Shown here one piece after another: positions 18,201 through 25,885 of a DNA stretch of 47,562 nt. The number at the start of each line of letters is the position of its first letter. Position 1 is the stretch's first letter. A program made the translations under genes and the position numbers. Source of the stretch: Cytophagales bacterium (GTDB taxonomy: Bacteria > Bacteroidota > Bacteroidia > Cytophagales > Cytophagaceae); NCBI GenBank assembly GCA_004294225.1, contig REBA01000022.1, positions 1 to 47,562 of the forward strand, read 5' to 3'. The notes under the pieces were generated by a model. That model had not been told where the DNA came from. It saw nothing but the letters and a program-made list of their open reading frames with translations, and did no database searches.

Positions 18201-21200
18201 CACTACAGGTGTATGGTCTTCATTAGGAACGGGAAGATTTGTTACTCCTAATAGTGATTTGAATGCGAGGTACGACCCTTCCGATGCAGATATTTTAAAC
18301 GGGGTGTCATTAGTATTAGCCAGTACAAATAATTTTAATTGCATAGCATCAAGAGATACTATTAAATTGACTTTCTCAGATTCACCAGTAAATGCAGGTT
18401 TAGATATTGTTACTTGTACCAATTCTCCTTCTATTGCACTTGGTGGATCTATCAGTGGCACTAATGCTAGAGGAAGATGGACAAGTTCTGGAACTGGTAG
18501 GTTTGTCCCTTCCAATGAATGGATAGCAGGCCAGACATCAAATGAAATTTCTTATGAACCAAGTATCACAGACAAACAAAGTCGTAGTCCAATAAGACTT
18601 ACTCTTACAGCAACAACAAGTAATTCTAATTGCATCGGTTCTAATACCGATAATCTCGACTTAACTATTAATCCTAGTCCTGAAGTAACAGTCATGGCAG
18701 ACAAAGAAGTGTGTTCAAATACTAGCTCTATTCCAATTAGTGGTAACGTAAGCATAGCAACTGGAGGAGTGTGGTCGACGGTAAGAGGTACAGGTTCTTT
18801 TAGCCCTTCAAATTCTTCTTTAAATACCAACTACCTTCCCTCTAAACAAGATTTAGATTCTGGTTTTGTAAGGCTTAGACTTACATCTATTGGAAATGGA
18901 GTTTGTAAATCAGAAAGTAAATTACTTAATCTTAAATTTGAAAAGTTACCGACATTATCAGCAGGGGTAAATCAAACTATTTGTAACAATATAGATTCTA
19001 TAAGATTAAATGGAATTGTGAGCAATGCAAGTGGAGGCTCAAACTGGACAAGTTCGGGAACAGGAATCTTTGTACCTACTGATTCTGAATTAAAAGCTTC
19101 TTATTTCCCAAGTAAAGCAGACATTGACAATAAAAGAGTAATCTTGACACTTACTACTCAAGCTGGAAATGTTTGTGGTCAAGTGAGCAATAGTATTAAT
19201 ATTGATTTCATAGATGCTATACAAATTTCTGCTGGATTAGATACAACTTTATGTACTAATGCCATTGACCTTCAGTTAAGTGCAAGAACAAGTGCTGTTT
19301 CACCAGTCTCATGGACTTCATCGGGAAAGGGAACTTTCTCTAATGCAAACCTACTTAACCCCAAATACACATTTGATCAACAAGATTATAGTAATACAGA
19401 ATTGGCCCTTACTGTGTTTACGCCAGCAAGCGTCAACTGCCCATCATCTAAGAGCACCATTAAAGTGAGATTTAATCCTAAGCCTACTTCAATAGCTGGT
19501 AATGACACCATAGTTTGCGAAAATAAAGGAATTATAACGCTCAAGGGAAAAGTTCTTTTAGCTGAAGGAGGGAAATGGTCTTCAAATGGAACTGGTTCGT
19601 TTGAAAATTCAAATTTGCTGTCTACTTTTTATACTCCATCATCAGAAGATTACCTTAAAGGAGTGATTAATATTGTGTTAACTACTACAGGAAATGGAAA
19701 TTGCTTACCAGTAAATAATTCTTTAGTGGTTAATTTTGTAAAAGCCCCGGTTTTAGACGCTGGTAAAGATCAAAAGGTATGTTCGGGAGATACTGCTGTG
19801 TTTCTAAGCGGAAATTCAAATACATTTACTAACAGTGAAATAGAGTGGTCTTCTCTCGGTACTGGTGTTTTTTCCTCATCTTCAAAATTATTCAATACCA
19901 CTTACAGCCCAAGTTTATTGGATAAGCAAAATGGAAGCGTGAAATTAATCCTTAAGCCTTTATTGATTAAGGGATGCGAAGCACTTCCAGACACCATAAA
20001 GATAACATTTACAGAGACAGCTACAGTTAATGCAGGAAGTGATATAGAAATATGTGCTAACCAATTGGTGGCTCTGGCGGCAAGTATTTCTGGCGGAGGT
20101 TCTGAAGTAAAATGGTCTTCTACAGGAAGTGGAGAATTTAAACCTAGTGATATCACTTTAAATACCCTGTATAAACCTAGTGAGAATGATGTAAATTTAG
20201 GTGCTATAGATATTAGAATCTCAGTAGTAGATGCTTGCTCACCTGTAGAAGATATGGTAAAAGTAATCTTTATTCCTACACCAATAGTTAGAGCAGGTTC
20301 GGATCAACAAATTTGTGAAGGAATTACTGCTGTAGATATAAATGGATTTATTTCTGAAGGTGGAATCTCAAAAGGTTGGAAAACTGCAGGAGATGGAAAC
20401 TTTACTAATGTTCAAGGAAATGCAGCCACCTATCAATTAGGTGCAGCTGAACTACAATCTGGGATTGCAAAATTAGTGTTTTCATCAGAATCCATTGGTA
20501 TTTGTCCTGAAGGAAATGATACTTTAATTATTAGTGTACTCTCAAAACCTAAAGTAGAAGCAGGTTCAGACCTAACAGCATGTAGCAATGGTGTTGTAGA
20601 TTTGAATGGAATTATAATAGGCAGTTCTGGAAAAGGGATTTGGTCTACTAATGGAACTGGTCAATTCTTGCCATCAGATACCTTATTGAAAGCCACTTAT
20701 AGTCCTTCTCTAGAAGACATAACTCGTGGTAAAGTAAAGCTTACCCTTTCTTCTATCAATCAATCCAATTGCCCTATTGCTCAAGACTCTTTGATGCTAT
20801 CCATTAGTCAATCTGTAGGTGCTAAATTTGATGCTGGATCAGATAAAAAGGCATGTGTTGGAGAAGTATTCCAGATTGGTTCAGAGCCACTAAGTGGTTA
20901 TACTTATAACTGGACACCTACAGAAGGATTATCTAATTTTAGCATATCAAACCCTACCGTCAATATTACTAAATCACCTATTGCGGATACAATTTATACT
21001 TATATCGCAACAGTAGTTGAGGAGAGAACTCAATGTCTTACCAAAGATACCGTGTTAGTAAATCTTAATGCTAAACCAAACCCAATAGCTATTGACAATT
21101 CTACCAAGTTATGCGGAAGAGCCATTTCTAGTTTAGAATATAAAGTGTTTGGTGCAACTAGCTCTACTTTCAATTGGCAAATAAAAAATGGAGTTATAGT

Positions 21201-22131
21201 TTCTGGAAACGGTTCAAATTCTGTAATAGTAAATTGGAATGAAGGACTCGGACAAACACTTACTGTTACAGAAGTTTCAACTTCAGGATGTAGAAGTGAC
21301 GAATTAAAATTCAATCTAAATTTAGATACAGCTGGAGTAGTTATAAAAACAGTTACTAGACAATTTCCAAACAATGGTTCAATAATAGTGAGCTGGTCCT
21401 ATACGGAGAAAAATAATATTCCTCAAGAGATTGTTTTGTTAAGAAGAAAAATTCAACCCATTCTAGACTCGTTTAAAGAAGTAAAATTAATTACTAGTAC
21501 TGATTCTTCATGGCTTGATATAGATATAGATACTGGTGCAGTAATTTATGAATATAAGATTAGGTTTAGAAATTCTTGCGATTTGATAGTAGAGACAGCT
21601 CCACACCGAAATATAAATCTTAATTATGAAGAATTGGCAAATTCAGATGTAGCCACTTTGACTTGGTCTTCTTATACTGGATGGGCAACAGGGGTGAAGT
21701 ATTATGAAGTTTTAAGGAAAATTGATAATGAAAGCTATCAGCTTATTGCTACTACAGACTCTGTAACAACCTCATATACTATCAGCGACACTAAGTTTAT
21801 CAATCACTGTTATACAATCAAAGCAGTGCAGAAAGGAAGTAGTATTTCTAGTTATTCTAATGAAGTATGCAAATCGAATCAATTTGCTTTTGTTATTCCT
21901 AATGCAATTTCTCCTAATGGAGATGATATTAATGATCTTTGGGAAATTCAAGGAATAGAGTTCTTTAGAGATAACGAGGTGGTGGTATTTAATCAATGGG
22001 ATAGTGAGGTGTTCAGACAGAAATCATATAATAACCTATGGAAAGGCGATAATCTTCCCGATGGAACTTATTATTATCATGTAAAAGCAGGAAATAAATT
22101 TTACAAAGGCTATCTATTGATAGTGAGATAG
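12262..22131 (+). CDS. Giant secreted repeat protein with T9SS type B (gliding-motility-type) C-terminal domain
   Basis: A 3289-residue, Ser/Thr/Asn/Gly-rich protein of over 300 kDa. Layout: a signal peptide (MKIITKSFFVALCYFF, cleavage near residue 27, IAIA/GVIPG); a unique N-terminal region with an Ig/PKD-like unit (about 130-210); mixed modules of two types (about 214-885); 22 tandem ~90-residue modules (about 886-2853); two different PKD-like modules (about 2854-3020); a fibronectin-III-like region (about 3030-3205); and a final ~82-residue T9SS type B sorting domain (NAISPNGDDIND ... DGTYYYHV ... KGYLLIVR). Each tandem module has a conserved AG-x5-C start, a central W(T/S)xxGxGxF, an LTLTSTNNG-like strand and a second Cys 61-64 residues after the first. 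The architecture fits a surface adhesin or filament such as SprB. The next gene is a PorP/SprF-like partner, 51 bp downstream. Ligand unknown. Confidence 0.93.
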   Translation: MKIITKSFFVALCYFFLVLCNNNIAIAGVIPGCVTTNHTAITIRPLCKVPLKVTGMLESSIEWKIKGLGSLSINDYLSCTQKCSTTVLSPPDASVSSFTILIEGEAAPSCIDMTLGSNKVELIIEVKVENTDPLTASISPNPASFCDGSAVTITANPSGGKAPYTYLWNNTAASTTSNISVSSAATYEVSIKDAFLVCESIPISSVVTATPVPSYTLSSTNALQCGQSTGTINFSGLLPSTTYTFGYQKNGASEVLFLGNTNSSGSLTILGLGAGTYTNISATLNGCTFTSPNTIIISDPIPPTNTTSSAAICADGISTKSLISNITGGTWVIDATESTSGVGTIIGNTFTSSMTAGTAVVYYVAQACTSAVVKFATVAKPLIFVSTSNITNCASPDGRITLSSFLASSQYSLGYTKDNVILSPTNFTTNSSGQIQLTGLGAGTYKDFVLIYQGCITTNSSTTVVLTSPTIPNFTVSVTNPSTCNSSDGFLSISGLSANTMYSTSYSFNNNPVAAVNISSNASGNLTISNLAGGSYTNITLVSNGCSGTNSNTYILTSPSAPTNTTSNTSMCADGANTRVLVGSPAGGVWSLATGSTSSIGTISGTTFTVGSVSGTAIVSYTVLGCSTNVSFMVNALPTITVSKVDPATCGGTGTVNIAIGNAAGNYDVDLNGDNTYEYTNLSTSAGNIIITNLAVGTVINATKVRSVSSGCISAVSTLNTTIIGASAPTNSTSTTSMCADGASTRVLVGSPAGGVWSLATGSTASIGTISGTTFTVGSVSGTAIVSYTVSGCSTNVSFIVNALPVVSITNPSPVCAPSTVNLTSASITSGSSLNLNYTYFTDAAATTVLSNPSAVSQSGTYFIRGANANGCSVVRPVVATINSAVTANAGSNQSICGNSVSLSGTATSGSSVSWTSSIAGSFSPNNTSLTTTFTPTLTPTSSFTISLIASIGVCTSSVSSITVNILARPQVNAGADQSLCSNVNLVNLSGSINPSNTPIVWTTLGSGSFINSSATLLAATYSPSNADKTNGVRLVLSSTNASCNSSDTVLVNFNPTPSINAGAAQTKCSGDRFATLSPTISPSNTPVLWTSSGTGTFVNANVANARYNFSPQDSANGSVTLTVTSQNSGNCNANSNVVITINQSPYISVLPNYDVCSFGNTISLVRGTLVPSNTPVEWTVSGGTGTFENPTSLNTNYQLSNADKISNGSPIYLILRNTSSGCQSRDTAVLRTQPSGVPLPGSDINSCSDVTSIPLNGNVFPSSAAVRWTTNGTGTFSNDLILRPNYIPSAADKSNGNVTLTLRTTGFGSCNIGRALTLSFTTSPNINAGPIEVAVCRTTPNIALSGTVSPSSTPVRWSTSGSGNFGNATSLNTIYTFTNRDRNDGEVYLILRSTNTSCNARDSIKVTFANAPIVSAGTSTTRCSNNPNLQLNGLVSGSTNTGEWTTSGSGTFVPNNQNLAAIYTPSESDKISGSDGVTLTLTSTNNGTCPAVSGNFKLSFTLPPIVSSGGDRTICANSKQINLNGSVSGSTTTGVWTTSGDGTFSSANSMTSTYFIGNQDSINGRVTITLSSTNNGNCNPESKSFVLTITPSPIVNAGANQTICDNLSTLNLQGSVSGVTNTGVWSTNGSGTFVNESNLQTTYRPSNLDKVSGVILKLTSTNNGICLPSSKSKVISFSPSPLVNAGNDITICESTNSVSLSGQISGVTSSGTWSSTSLNPGTFTNASNLNTIYTPSSQEKASGSVTLTLTSTNNQGCNPSTDQLKISFTPSPRLEAGANQTLCANVTNITLNGQVSGSTNTGVWTSNGNGIFEPSNEALNAKYIPSNAERSQSFIVLTLTSTNNGDCGAVADNVRINFTTAPTSEAGTDVSVCANNANIGLNGKVTGAIGGLWTTNGQGTFSPNNTALNATYIPGSIELESGSVTLTLTTTGNQEGCNSVSSQLSIFITKPPVSNAGSDLVICKNDPLVQLNGQVSGRTTTGVWSSLGTGRFVTPNSDLNARYDPSDADILNGVSLVLASTNNFNCIASRDTIKLTFSDSPVNAGLDIVTCTNSPSIALGGSISGTNARGRWTSSGTGRFVPSNEWIAGQTSNEISYEPSITDKQSRSPIRLTLTATTSNSNCIGSNTDNLDLTINPSPEVTVMADKEVCSNTSSIPISGNVSIATGGVWSTVRGTGSFSPSNSSLNTNYLPSKQDLDSGFVRLRLTSIGNGVCKSESKLLNLKFEKLPTLSAGVNQTICNNIDSIRLNGIVSNASGGSNWTSSGTGIFVPTDSELKASYFPSKADIDNKRVILTLTTQAGNVCGQVSNSINIDFIDAIQISAGLDTTLCTNAIDLQLSARTSAVSPVSWTSSGKGTFSNANLLNPKYTFDQQDYSNTELALTVFTPASVNCPSSKSTIKVRFNPKPTSIAGNDTIVCENKGIITLKGKVLLAEGGKWSSNGTGSFENSNLLSTFYTPSSEDYLKGVINIVLTTTGNGNCLPVNNSLVVNFVKAPVLDAGKDQKVCSGDTAVFLSGNSNTFTNSEIEWSSLGTGVFSSSSKLFNTTYSPSLLDKQNGSVKLILKPLLIKGCEALPDTIKITFTETATVNAGSDIEICANQLVALAASISGGGSEVKWSSTGSGEFKPSDITLNTLYKPSENDVNLGAIDIRISVVDACSPVEDMVKVIFIPTPIVRAGSDQQICEGITAVDINGFISEGGISKGWKTAGDGNFTNVQGNAATYQLGAAELQSGIAKLVFSSESIGICPEGNDTLIISVLSKPKVEAGSDLTACSNGVVDLNGIIIGSSGKGIWSTNGTGQFLPSDTLLKATYSPSLEDITRGKVKLTLSSINQSNCPIAQDSLMLSISQSVGAKFDAGSDKKACVGEVFQIGSEPLSGYTYNWTPTEGLSNFSISNPTVNITKSPIADTIYTYIATVVEERTQCLTKDTVLVNLNAKPNPIAIDNSTKLCGRAISSLEYKVFGATSSTFNWQIKNGVIVSGNGSNSVIVNWNEGLGQTLTVTEVSTSGCRSDELKFNLNLDTAGVVIKTVTRQFPNNGSIIVSWSYTEKNNIPQEIVLLRRKIQPILDSFKEVKLITSTDSSWLDIDIDTGAVIYEYKIRFRNSCDLIVETAPHRNINLNYEELANSDVATLTWSSYTGWATGVKYYEVLRKIDNESYQLIATTDSVTTSYTISDTKFINHCYTIKAVQKGSSISSYSNEVCKSNQFAFVIPNAISPNGDDINDLWEIQGIEFFRDNEVVVFNQWDSEVFRQKSYNNLWKGDNLPDGTYYYHVKAGNKFYKGYLLIVR
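13942..14676 (+). repeat. Near-identical 234-bp direct repeat inside the giant gene (13942-14175 and 14443-14676)
   Basis: Two 234-bp copies offset by 501 bp encode SAPTN(T/S)TS ... MCADGA ... VGSPAGGVWSLATGST ... VNALP. By eye they differ at about 18 positions, mostly silent or conservative, far less than neighbouring modules differ from each other. A third, much more diverged copy of the same module lies at about 13165-13410 (ICADGISTKSLI). This indicates a recent internal duplication or gene conversion. Confidence 0.85.
14917..20820 (+). repeat. 22 tandem ~268-bp repeats coding for ~90-residue two-cysteine modules
   Basis: Residues ~886-2853 divide into 22 modules averaging 89.5 residues. 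Each starts near AG-x5-C, has a central W followed by a G-x-G-x-F turn, a Y-x-P-S segment and a second cysteine before a final beta-strand. At the protein level modules 7-13 are the most alike (VSGSTNTGVWTT-type cores); at the DNA level all are well diverged, so the array is old apart from drift. The sequence suggests stacked beta-sandwich domains, each closed by one disulfide. Confidence 0.88.
21883..22128 (+). other. Coding region for T9SS type B C-terminal sorting domain
   Basis: Residues 3208-3289 (FAFVIPNAISPNGDD to the end) match the gliding-motility-associated C-terminal domain: a start of IPNAISPNGDDIND, VVVFNQWDSEVF, W-K-G-D and the ending GTYYYHVKAG ... KGYLLIVR. Type B domains direct substrates through the type IX secretion system and typically need a dedicated PorP/SprF partner. 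Confidence 0.9.
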
Positions 22132-22182
22132 TTGCTAGTTAATTTAGAATCTAATTGTAGTATTTTCATATAATAAAGTAAA

Positions 22183-23187
22183 ATGAAAAAAACATTAAAA
22201 TATATTCTTTTGATATTCATCATCAATAGTAAACTTATGGCTCAGCAGGATGCTCAATTTAGCCAGTACATGTTTAATAAAACATTGATCAACCCAGCTG
22301 CTGCTGGTAGCGACCATCTTAATGCAACGCTCCTTTACAGAAACCAATGGATTAGCCAGCCAGGTGCACCTAAGAGTACTGGTTTTGCTGTAGATGCCCC
22401 ATTAAACAATAAAAAAGTTGGCTTAGGTCTGATAATACTTAATACTTCACAAGGACCACTTGCCTTCACCAGAATCAATTCTAATTATTCCTACAAAATA
22501 AATCTTTCAGAAAATTCCGATTTTTATTTAGGATTGCAAGCAGGAATAGTTCAATACGGGATTGATAGGTCAGAATTAATTACTACCAAAGATATTTCTT
22601 TAGACCCAACATTTAGTAGTAGCAATATGAGAAGAATAATTCCTGATTTTGGTTTTGGAATGATGTACAAATCCGAGAAGTTTTACATCGGGCTGAATGT
22701 ACCTCATTTGTTACAGTCTAAAATAAAATTTATCAATGAAGTGATTGATACCTCTGGTTTGGGACTTGATAAAAGAGTAAAATTTACTCAAATATTTCGC
22801 CATTATTTTTTTACTAGTGGTTTTAAATATAATCTTAATGATGAAATACAGATACAGCCTTCTGTTATGGCGAGATATGTTGTGAATGCACCAATAGCAG
22901 CAGATTTGAATTGTAATATTGTTTATAAAGAAATCTTTTGGGGAGGCTTAGGGTATAGGTTTAGCAATTTGGGTGGTGTTATTGGTATGTTAGGCTTGAA
23001 TATTAGTAATACCTTAAAAGTTGGTTATGCTTTCGACTTTACTACTTCTGGTTTGTCTGCCAATAGTGGTACATCTCATGAAATTATGCTGAGTTATCAT
23101 TTAGAAACAATTACTAATAAAAGAGCTTCCCAAGGTTCTGGTAAAAAGAAAAAAGGTGGAGCCAAAAAACCTTATTTCTTAAAGTAA
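22183..23187 (+). CDS. PorP/SprF-family type IX secretion outer-membrane protein
   Basis: A 334-residue protein with a signal peptide ending LMAQ and the family hallmark immediately after it, QDAQFSQYMFNKTLINPAAAGS (first 20 residues of the mature chain), followed by alternating beta-strand pattern consistent with a small outer-membrane barrel (LLYRNQW, VGLGLIILN, FYLGLQAG, FGFGMMYKS, FYIGLNVPHLL, LGYRF). SprF is required for secretion of the type B substrate SprB in Flavobacterium johnsoniae. The position directly after a type B cargo gene (51 bp gap) suggests it is that cargo's partner. The C-terminus ends with an unusual Lys/Gly-rich tail (SGKKKKGGAKKPYFLK) beyond the barrel, possibly periplasmic. 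Confidence 0.9.
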   Translation: MKKTLKYILLIFIINSKLMAQQDAQFSQYMFNKTLINPAAAGSDHLNATLLYRNQWISQPGAPKSTGFAVDAPLNNKKVGLGLIILNTSQGPLAFTRINSNYSYKINLSENSDFYLGLQAGIVQYGIDRSELITTKDISLDPTFSSSNMRRIIPDFGFGMMYKSEKFYIGLNVPHLLQSKIKFINEVIDTSGLGLDKRVKFTQIFRHYFFTSGFKYNLNDEIQIQPSVMARYVVNAPIAADLNCNIVYKEIFWGGLGYRFSNLGGVIGMLGLNISNTLKVGYAFDFTTSGLSANSGTSHEIMLSYHLETITNKRASQGSGKKKKGGAKKPYFLK

Positions 23188-23310
23188 TTTATTCATTAGT
23201 TGAGCATAAGAGCTTTCAGTTTTATTTTTTAGATTTTATTTCTAAATCAATAGGGTTTTGGTCAAAATCCTTTGCAAATTGAGATTTAGAATACAAATCT
23301 TTAGGTTTGC

Positions 23311-24390
23311 ATGAAAAATTCAAAAGTATTATTAGTTTCAATTAATTTCGAAACCTCCAAAGGGGGCGTATCTAGAGTTGCACATTTAATGAGTGAAGCA
23401 CTTCCTCCTTCTAAGATGTTATCTCTATATGGCAAAAAGGAATTAAATTCCTCTAACCAATTTTATTTTAATAAAAATAGAATTACATTTTTATGGGCAG
23501 TAATTAAAGCTATATTTTTCGATAGACCGAAAATCATTGTTTTTGACCATATAGGTCCCTCTTCGATATTATTTTTTATTCCCCAATTTTTATTAAAAAA
23601 AATCATTGTTTTTCTTCATGATGAAGAAGCGTGGAAGCCAGTAATAACAAGGCATTACAAAGCACTAATGAAAGCAACGCATATCTTATGTAATTCTGAA
23701 TATACCTACAAGAAATTTATAGCCAATAACCCTGTTTTTAAACCAAAAACTAAAGTTTGTCTTCTGGCAGGTGTGCCATCTAAGTTTGAACAAATCAAGC
23801 TTGATTTAACTGCTAATCAATATCAGAATTGGCAATCGGAAGGTGCTCCTTATGTTTTATTCGTATCTAGGCTTTGGAAAGAACACAGATATAAAGGGCA
23901 TCTGAACCTTATACAGGCAATGAAACTAGCTATTGCAAATAATCCCAATTTTAACCTTAGGTTAGCTATTGTTGGCAATGGCGACGATGAATCAACAGTT
24001 AGAGAGCAAATAGTTTCTAATCAATTAGAAAATCATATTCATTTGTTTACAAATGTTGATGATGAGGCTTTGGCACATTTTTATAGGAACTCCTTAGGGC
24101 TATTCTTCCCGAGTGATAGAGAAGGTTTTGGTTTTGTTTTTTTAGAGGCAATGTATTTTTCTAAATGTTGCATTGGTATAGCTGATCAACCTGCTGAGGA
24201 AATTATTTTAGATGGACTATCAGGTAAGTTATTGATTGATAATAGATCTGAAAATATTTTACCTGTGTTAATGGATATGTCTATTCATTCAGAGGTTTAT
24301 TATAATATGGGCCTAGAAGGTAGAAAGATATTTGATACTAAGTTTACTTCTGCTCATTTCTATCAAAGATTTCTTGAAGCCATTCAATAG
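23311..24390 (+). CDS. Glycosyltransferase, GT4-like (GT-B fold)
   Basis: A 359-residue glycosyltransferase. The N-terminal half has a Gly-rich acceptor-side loop (SKGGVSRVAHL), and the C-terminal half has VLFVSRLWKEHRYKGH, AIVGNGDDE and the E-x7-E motif (EGFGFVFLEAM) of retaining GT-B enzymes, which contacts the nucleotide-sugar. No signal peptide or membrane segment, so it is cytoplasmic or membrane-peripheral. It lies 123 bp after the PorP/SprF gene and is followed by a second glycosyltransferase, suggesting a small glycan-assembly pair. Whether they glycosylate the giant surface protein or build envelope polysaccharide cannot be told. Confidence 0.88.
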   Translation: MKNSKVLLVSINFETSKGGVSRVAHLMSEALPPSKMLSLYGKKELNSSNQFYFNKNRITFLWAVIKAIFFDRPKIIVFDHIGPSSILFFIPQFLLKKIIVFLHDEEAWKPVITRHYKALMKATHILCNSEYTYKKFIANNPVFKPKTKVCLLAGVPSKFEQIKLDLTANQYQNWQSEGAPYVLFVSRLWKEHRYKGHLNLIQAMKLAIANNPNFNLRLAIVGNGDDESTVREQIVSNQLENHIHLFTNVDDEALAHFYRNSLGLFFPSDREGFGFVFLEAMYFSKCCIGIADQPAEEIILDGLSGKLLIDNRSENILPVLMDMSIHSEVYYNMGLEGRKIFDTKFTSAHFYQRFLEAIQ

Positions 24391-24488
24391 CATTTAGATT
24401 CAGATAAATATTTTTCTATTGAAAATTCAGTGCACAAAGGCTTTGTAAGTATATTACAATCCCTTATTTTTAGAGAGTTTTATAGCTA

Positions 24489-25670
24489 ATGAAAAATAAT
24501 TTAACAGTTTCTATTATAATCCCATCTTTTTATCCAGCGGTAGTCTATGGAGGGTGGGTTTTTTCTTCATTAAACACCTCTAAAGAGCTTGCAAAACTTG
24601 GCATTCTATGTAATGTGTCTACTACAAATGATAATGGAAAAGATATTATTATACCTCAAGAAAAAGCTTTTATCAAGGTTTTTGATAATATCTATGTAAA
24701 ATATTACTACCAGAACATCAGAGAACGTTTTTCTTTGAGCATGTTATTGGGTTTATATAAAGACATCAAGCAAGCAGATATTGTTCATATACAAGGAATG
24801 TTTTCTATGCCAACACCAGTAGGGCTGTTTTATGCTTATTGGCAAAAAAAGAAAGTTGTGCTTTCGCCTCATGGCTGCCTAGGAGAGTGGTGTATGAACG
24901 ATGGTTCACGATTAATTAAAAAGCCTTATCTTAATTTTTTTGTAAGACCATTTTTAAAATCAGTAGTTTGGCACGCTACTTCCGAACAGGAGAAGAATGA
25001 AATATTGGCACTTTTTCCTAATGCTAATGTGGCTATTATTCCTAACGGGATATATGCCGATGAATTTTCTAAACCAAATATATTGACAAGGCAAGCTTAT
25101 ATTCAGAAGTTCACTGGTATAGAAAACCAATCGAGCAAAGTAATTATAAGCATGGCGAGGCTTCATAAAAAGAAGGGCTTTGATGTCTTAATAGATGCTT
25201 TTGCAAAGTCATTACAAGCTTATCCTGATACCGTATTACTTATTGCTGGAGAGGATTTTGGTGAAAAAAATAGCTTAGAACGGCAGATATTGCAGTTGAA
25301 TTTAAGCAATAAAGTTTTTTTGATTGGTCAGCTTTCTGGTCAAGAAAGAATTGACTTTTTTGCTCATGCAGATATGTTTGCATTGGCATCTAACAACGAA
25401 AATTTTGGTCTTGTTTATGCCGAGGCAATGGCATCGGGCACACCGATTTTAGCCAGTACTTATACACCTTGGCAAGAAGTAGAAGATTTAAAAATTGGGA
25501 GATGGGTTCCTAATACTGTTCAGGCAACTGCTGAAGGGATGATAGATTTATTAGGTAAAGACTTGCATGAATTAGGTCAAAAGTCTAAAATCTTTGTGTC
25601 TGAAAATTATTCTTGGCCAAGTATAGGATGGAAATTCAAAGCATTGTTTGAAAAGATGACTCGAGGTTAA
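24489..25670 (+). CDS. Glycosyltransferase, GT4-like (GT-B fold)
   Basis: A 393-residue glycosyltransferase with N-terminal IIPSFYPAVVYGGWVFS (GT-B acceptor domain), a middle segment SPHGCLGEWCMNDGSRLIKK, and a C-terminal group 1 domain with SMARLHKKKGFDVLI, LLIAGEDFGEKN and the E-x7-E motif in ENFGLVYAEAMASGTP. The SPHG...K arrangement is common in bacterial polysaccharide transferases. It follows the previous glycosyltransferase by 98 bp, same strand. Donor and acceptor sugars are not predictable by eye. It is the last gene before an ~800-bp gap with an IS remnant. Confidence 0.9.
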   Translation: MKNNLTVSIIIPSFYPAVVYGGWVFSSLNTSKELAKLGILCNVSTTNDNGKDIIIPQEKAFIKVFDNIYVKYYYQNIRERFSLSMLLGLYKDIKQADIVHIQGMFSMPTPVGLFYAYWQKKKVVLSPHGCLGEWCMNDGSRLIKKPYLNFFVRPFLKSVVWHATSEQEKNEILALFPNANVAIIPNGIYADEFSKPNILTRQAYIQKFTGIENQSSKVIISMARLHKKKGFDVLIDAFAKSLQAYPDTVLLIAGEDFGEKNSLERQILQLNLSNKVFLIGQLSGQERIDFFAHADMFALASNNENFGLVYAEAMASGTPILASTYTPWQEVEDLKIGRWVPNTVQATAEGMIDLLGKDLHELGQKSKIFVSENYSWPSIGWKFKALFEKMTRG

Positions 25671-25705
25671 GTTCTGTGTCGAAAACAAAAAAGAGAAGCA
25701 GATAT

Positions 25706-25885
25706 TCAGCTTACATCTACAGTAATTATTCTTAAAGTGGATATTAATGGACAGGTAGGGGTATAATCGCTCACTTTCCCAAGGCTATAGACGGTTTCTT
25801 TCACAACTTTACCATCCTTCCTTTTGGATTTTATAATCCGGATATAGCACTCTCCTTCTTTCTTGTCAATACGCATGTATGCCAT
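25706..25885 (-). pseudogene. N-terminal remnant of an IS1634/IS4-type transposase
   Basis: A 59-codon frame starting MAYMRIDKKEGECYIRIIKS and continuing GKVVKETVYSLGKVSDYTP, which matches the conserved beginning of IS1634/IS4-group DDE transposases (short beta-strand start, R-I-I-x-S-x-R-x-x-G-K-V, x-SLGKVxDYxP). A full transposase would be about 400-600 residues. Here similarity stops after ~43 residues, the frame ends soon after, and no DDE part is found nearby. It is therefore a degraded IS remnant between the glycosyltransferase gene and the SNF2 region. Confidence 0.6.

Noticed and set aside
14917..20820. CRISPR-like direct repeats
   Set aside because: The repeats are ~268 bp, protein-coding, and lack short identical repeats with unique spacers.
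12698..21996. Several 60-140 codon frames in other frames and on the opposite strand inside the giant gene
   Set aside because: They are shadows of a long repetitive coding region: their length follows the repeat pattern and none resembles a known protein.
23252..23271. Hairpin after the PorP/SprF gene as terminator
   Set aside because: The stem includes a wobble pair and leaves almost no loop, with only three T residues after it; too weak to call.
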